Of a DNA stretch of 47,909 nucleotides, positions 45,312 through 47,909 are shown one piece after another. Below the pieces are notes generated by a model, which was given only the letters and a program-made list of their open reading frames with translations, did no database searches and was not told where the DNA came from. The DNA lies in the IMG/VR virus record IMGVR_UViG_3300046535_000863, positions 1 through 47,909 of that record. The stretch is one strand, 5' to 3'. This DNA comes from a virus. Positions within the stretch are counted from its first letter, which is position 1. The number at the start of each line of letters is the position of its first letter. A program made the position numbers and the translations under genes.

Positions 45312-45890
45312 TTACTTCTTCACCCGGCGGATCGGCGTCGTCTTCGTGTTGGCGCGATGCTCTTCGAGCGCGGCGCCGGTTAGCGGGAGCTTCTCCTGGC
45401 CGTCGTCGTCGTCGTCATCCTTGCCGTGCTTGGCCTTCTTCTGCAGCTCGCCATAGTTGATCTTGAGCCGGGCCTTGCAGTCGCCGAGGATCCGGCCCCA
45501 ATTGCCGAGCTTGGTCTCGAGACCGTCGTCGGCCGATTCGACGCGGAAGCGAAGCACGGGCGGCTTTTCTTTCTTGGTCGTCTGCTCGGGCAGGAAGACC
45601 TCGAAGTTACCGACGCGCTGCACACGCATGGTGATCTCATGCTGCTGCAGCTCCGGATCGACCGGCGTCATGGTGACCTGGCAGCCGACTAGGGCGCCGC
45701 GCAGCCGCGGCGTTCCCTTGACGGTCTCGACGTCGATCTCTTTCCAGCCCATCGCGACGCGGATCGGCTCGAGCCAGGCGCCCTCGAAGTAGCTGCGGAT
45801 CGACGGGCCGCCGGGCCCGCGTTTGGGCTTGCCGACGAACTCGAAGCGGGTCTGGTGGACGCCGGTAAACTCGATCTGATTCTTAGCCAT
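45312..45890 (-). CDS. Hypothetical protein, 192 aa
   Basis: It starts MAKNQIEFTGVHQTRFEFVG with GAGGAACC directly before ATG 45890. A beta-rich core (RGALVGCQVTMTPVDPEL, EITMRVQRVGNFEVFLPE, PVLRFRVESADDG) is followed by a charged helix and a six-Asp run. It may bind nucleic acid or protein as an OB-like or beta-sandwich domain; no family recognised. Sits between a small basic gene and the winged-helix gene. Confidence 0.65.
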   Translation of the reverse strand: MAKNQIEFTGVHQTRFEFVGKPKRGPGGPSIRSYFEGAWLEPIRVAMGWKEIDVETVKGTPRLRGALVGCQVTMTPVDPELQQHEITMRVQRVGNFEVFLPEQTTKKEKPPVLRFRVESADDGLETKLGNWGRILGDCKARLKINYGELQKKAKHGKDDDDDDGQEKLPLTGAALEEHRANTKTTPIRRVKK

Positions 45891-45896
45891 GGTTCC

Positions 45897-46154
45897 TCAT
45901 GCTCCCTGTTTGATGATTCCAGCCGCGACGGCGCGCTGGTAGGCGTTCCGAAACTTTTGTACGGCGGCCGGCGTCACACGGCCCTTGACTTCGACGACGA
46001 TCGTGCCGGCGGCGTCGCGTCCGACGATGCGCTCGGAGCTGGCAACGGACCCAGAGCTGCGCAGCTCGGCGCCGAAGCCGAGTACTTCGATCTTGGCCAG
46101 GCCGCGGCAGTAGCGGCGCAGCTCGGCCAGCGTCTGATCGTAGGGCTGCTTCAT
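45897..46154 (-). CDS. Small basic hypothetical protein, 85 aa
   Basis: It starts MKQPYDQTLAELRRYCRGL at ATG 46154, overlapping the previous stop. Alpha/beta composition (GTIVVEVKGRVTPAAVQKFRNAYQRA), ending GIIKQGA. No family recognised. Confidence 0.65.
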   Translation of the reverse strand: MKQPYDQTLAELRRYCRGLAKIEVLGFGAELRSSGSVASSERIVGRDAAGTIVVEVKGRVTPAAVQKFRNAYQRAVAAGIIKQGA

Positions 46155-46381
46155 TGGTTGCGACTCTCCCCTACCCGGCGCTGGTGTTGTATCGTTTCCC
46201 AGGCTGTATTGAGATCCTGCACCAGGTTCTCCATGCTGGCGGGGTGCTGCCCTAGCACCCATTCAAGCCCCAACATCAAGCCGATCATCTCAGGGGGCGG
46301 CTTGAAACCGCGGCGCCCGGAATGGTCGCACACTTCCTTCGCGCGAGCGAGCAGCTGGCGGATGTTGGCTTCAGTTTGCAC
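46151..46381 (-). CDS. Small paralogous protein A, 76 aa
   Basis: It starts MQTEANIRQLLARAKEVCD. Aligned with the upstream 77-aa protein it shares M.TE..IR.L, PP......L.L.W..G and A.E.I...RVG, so the two arose by duplication. Helical throughout. Overlaps the upstream gene by 11 bases. Function unknown; possibly a heteromeric pair. Confidence 0.7.
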   Translation of the reverse strand: MQTEANIRQLLARAKEVCDHSGRRGFKPPPEMIGLMLGLEWVLGQHPASMENLVQDLNTAWETIQHQRRVGESRNQ

Positions 46382-46604
46382 GATGCCGCCTTTCCCCCTT
46401 GCCGACGCGCCGGATCGCTTCGGCGGCCTTGTGCGTGGCGACGCGCAGCTCGATGACGGGCGCCGTCTGGTCGCCGATCGCCCAGCGCAGGACCATCAGC
46501 TCGGCCGTGACGGTGTCGGGCGGCCGGTTGCCGACGTCGAGCTGCGACTGCACGATGACCTCGAGATCGTCGATTAGACTCCGGATCTCCAGCTCGGTCT
46601 TCAT
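46371..46604 (-). CDS. Small paralogous protein B, 77 aa
   Basis: It starts MKTELEIRSLIDDLEVIVQ. Paralogue of the following gene as described there; differs in a Cys-free N-terminus and a basic C-terminus (GKGERRHRAN). Coupled to its upstream neighbour by an ATGA overlap. Function unknown. Confidence 0.7.
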   Translation of the reverse strand: MKTELEIRSLIDDLEVIVQSQLDVGNRPPDTVTAELMVLRWAIGDQTAPVIELRVATHKAAEAIRRVGKGERRHRAN

Positions 46605-46885
46605 AGGGCGCCCTCTTCGCGATCGCCGTCCGGATCCACGCGCTGGCCGACTTCGATGCGCACGCCGGAATCGACGCCCATGGCGACCGGCTTAACGGTG
46701 ATGATGGTCTTCCGCGGGAACTGCTCGGCCACGATCGCGCGCGCCTTGGCGTAGTAGTACTTTGCCTTCCAGAACTCCAACTGGTCGTTACTCTCCTTGA
46801 GCATTTTGGCGCACTCGGCAGCCATGGCCTCGGCCGCCCTGTTGAAGCCGCGCTCGGTGAGGATCCGCAGCCCGAAGATCTTCAC
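46601..46885 (-). CDS. Helical hypothetical protein, 94 aa
   Basis: GTG 46885 is chosen because it overlaps the previous stop (GTGA); a longer ATG frame upstream runs through the neighbouring gene. It encodes VKIFGLRILTERGFNRAAEAM, then a long helix (CAKMLKESNDQLEFWKAKYYYAKARA) and a beta end. The KIFGLRIL start is common in small phage helical proteins. Function unknown. Confidence 0.65.
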   Translation of the reverse strand: MKIFGLRILTERGFNRAAEAMAAECAKMLKESNDQLEFWKAKYYYAKARAIVAEQFPRKTIITVKPVAMGVDSGVRIEVGQRVDPDGDREEGAL

Positions 46886-47025
46886 GGCCACACCTGATCG
46901 AGGAACGCCAAGGCGAGCTTCCACCAGCGCGGCCGCGGCGCGGGGACTTCCTCGGCGTGTTTGAGCAGCTGGGCCCAGAGCAGCTTATTGTTGCGGGAAT
47001 CGCAGAAGACGACGCGGCTCTTCAT
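46882..47025 (-). CDS. 47-aa protein directly after parB
   Basis: ATG 47025 overlaps the parB stop (ATGA), and its own stop overlaps the next GTG start. It encodes MKSRVVFCDSRNNKLLWAQL and ends WWKLALAFLDQVWP. Basic N-terminus, Trp-rich hydrophobic C-terminus, possibly membrane-associated. Coupled translation at both ends supports it. Function unknown. Confidence 0.6.
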   Translation of the reverse strand: MKSRVVFCDSRNNKLLWAQLLKHAEEVPAPRPRWWKLALAFLDQVWP

Positions 47026-47909
47026 TGCGCGGCCGCCTTCTGGCCAGTCGCCGGCGGCGACTTCCTGGCCTTCTTCTGGCGCTCCATCGCCGCCGCCCGC
47101 TGCTGTTTGAATGTCTTGCGCAGCGCGCTGCCGACGTCCCGGTCGAGTTTCTTGCGGTCGAGTTTATAGGGGTACTCGAAGTCCTTGCGCTGTTCCGGCC
47201 GGTGCGCCATGCCCAGCGCCAGGATCCCCACGATCAGCCGCGCGATGGTCTTATCCGTCGCGGCGATCAGGTGCGCGGCGATCGCCTTCTCGAGCGGATT
47301 GTCGCGCCAGGTGCGCCTCTGCTCGGCGGCCTCGGTAATCTCGAAGCCGACGGCGCCCGCCAACCATTTCAGATCGTCGTCGCCGCAACCGTCGAGCAGC
47401 TCGATTGCGATCGCGCGCATCTCATGCCGGCCGAGGGCCTTGACCTTGGTCATGATCTGCGACGCGACGCGCCGATCGACGGCCTCTTCAATCTGGCCGG
47501 TGAGCTGCCGCTCTTTGTCGCGCCAGACGTCGGCCGCGGTGCGCGGCGTCGAGCGGTAGCCGTGATGCTTGCAGCCGCGGGTCGTGCAGATCTGCAACTT
47601 CTGGCCGACGTCGTCGCCGGCGACGATGATCGCCGATAACGGCTTGGCGCATTTACTCTTGATCGCGGGCTCGTACTGGCCAGGCAGCAGGACACTTTTC
47701 GGGTGCTTCTTGTTGCGTTCGCCATAGCCGGCGGCGACCTTGACCAGGTCGATGCCCTTTTCGCCGGCCTTGGCGATCCGCAGCTGCACCAGGGCGCCCT
47801 GCTTGGCTGCGAAACACTTGCGATCGAGACAGCGGTCGTCTTTGCCGGTGTCGTCGAATAACGCCAGATTGGCGCCGGTGCGCTTCTGGCAGGCCGTGCA
47901 CGATCCGGC
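47022..47909 (-). CDS. parB: ParB partition protein, C-terminal part (continues from base 127)
   Basis: This is the remainder of the 521-aa ParB; the first 40 codons here are the same as codons 227-266 of the left part because of the terminal repeat. The cluster CTTRGCKHHG (C334, C339, H341, H342) adds to the Cys set near 230-258, so the middle of the protein probably binds zinc, as in some plasmid and phage ParB-type proteins. The helical C-terminal 150 residues end in a basic tail (KKARKSPPATGQKAAAQ). No ParA-like ATPase is encoded anywhere in the window. Dimerisation through the C-terminus, as in the family, is assumed. Confidence 0.9.
   Translation of the reverse strand, partial: AGSCTACQKRTGANLALFDDTGKDDRCLDRKCFAAKQGALVQLRIAKAGEKGIDLVKVAAGYGERNKKHPKSVLLPGQYEPAIKSKCAKPLSAIIVAGDDVGQKLQICTTRGCKHHGYRSTPRTAADVWRDKERQLTGQIEEAVDRRVASQIMTKVKALGRHEMRAIAIELLDGCGDDDLKWLAGAVGFEITEAAEQRRTWRDNPLEKAIAAHLIAATDKTIARLIVGILALGMAHRPEQRKDFEYPYKLDRKKLDRDVGSALRKTFKQQRAAAMERQKKARKSPPATGQKAAAQ
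47783..47909. repeat. Terminal direct repeat, right copy
   Basis: This stretch is identical to bases 1-127. It lies inside parB, which reads through it in frame, so it is the circular closing overlap rather than an independent element. Confidence 0.95.

Noticed and set aside
1-47909. tRNA genes, integrase/attachment site, ParA
   Set aside because: Looked for on both strands by eye; none could be supported. A tRNA or HMM scan would be needed to exclude weak cases.

Overview
The window is one complete, circularly closed bacteriophage genome. The first 127 bases are repeated exactly as the last 127 (47783-47909). One gene, a ParB homologue, runs through the junction, so the unique molecule is 47,782 bp. 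The DNA is GC-rich (roughly the low-to-mid 60s percent by eye, not computed), is almost entirely coding, and uses AGGAG-type ribosome sites with many ATGA/GTGA stop-start overlaps. This suggests a phage of a high-GC, probably proteobacterial host. The host cannot be named from sequence alone. A large portal, a very large nozzle-like tail protein, big internal or ejection-type proteins and the absence of a tape measure, tail tube or sheath suggest a short-tailed (podovirus-like) virion.

Layout. (1) Left-going early operon: from the divergent promoter near 1290-1318 through a ribbon-helix-helix protein, a small protein and ParB (805 to 1, then 47909 to 47022), on to 43033. It holds a VRR-NUC nuclease, a winged-helix protein, a 24-codon microgene and many small proteins. 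(2) Right-going early operon 1400-5979: small zinc-ribbon proteins, a PD-(D/E)XK (RecB/Cas4-like) nuclease, a coiled-coil protein, a candidate single-strand annealing protein and a KTSC protein. An AT-hook protein (3859-3656) is transcribed the other way inside it. (3) Left-going late block 39929-5976: lysis-type membrane proteins, then TerS, TerL, portal, scaffold-like protein, major capsid protein, adaptors, tail proteins, fibre-like proteins, an acetyltransferase, a 676-aa virion protein and a 1281-aa polyvalent protein with a DdrB/ParB-like domain. (4) A small right-going island 40219-42484: a GT-A glycosyltransferase plus membrane-anchored and exported proteins, beside a minus-strand gene (42761-42441).

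How it works together (inference). There is no recognisable DNA polymerase, primase, helicase, integrase or ParA. Replication seems to rely on the host, helped by a recombination module (nuclease plus annealing protein). The standout feature is a full-length ParB with intact nucleotide-binding motifs plus a 16-bp near-consensus chromosomal-type parS (42995-43010). The site lies in the most AT-rich intergenic stretch, next to a DnaA-box-like 9-mer. This ParB-parS pair without ParA suggests the phage persists as, or passes through, an episome, or that it hitchhikes on host segregation. A shared GGGGTTA box precedes at least four gene starts and may define a phage promoter class. The late block may start from a perfect TATAAT whose transcript would begin with two tandem hairpins.
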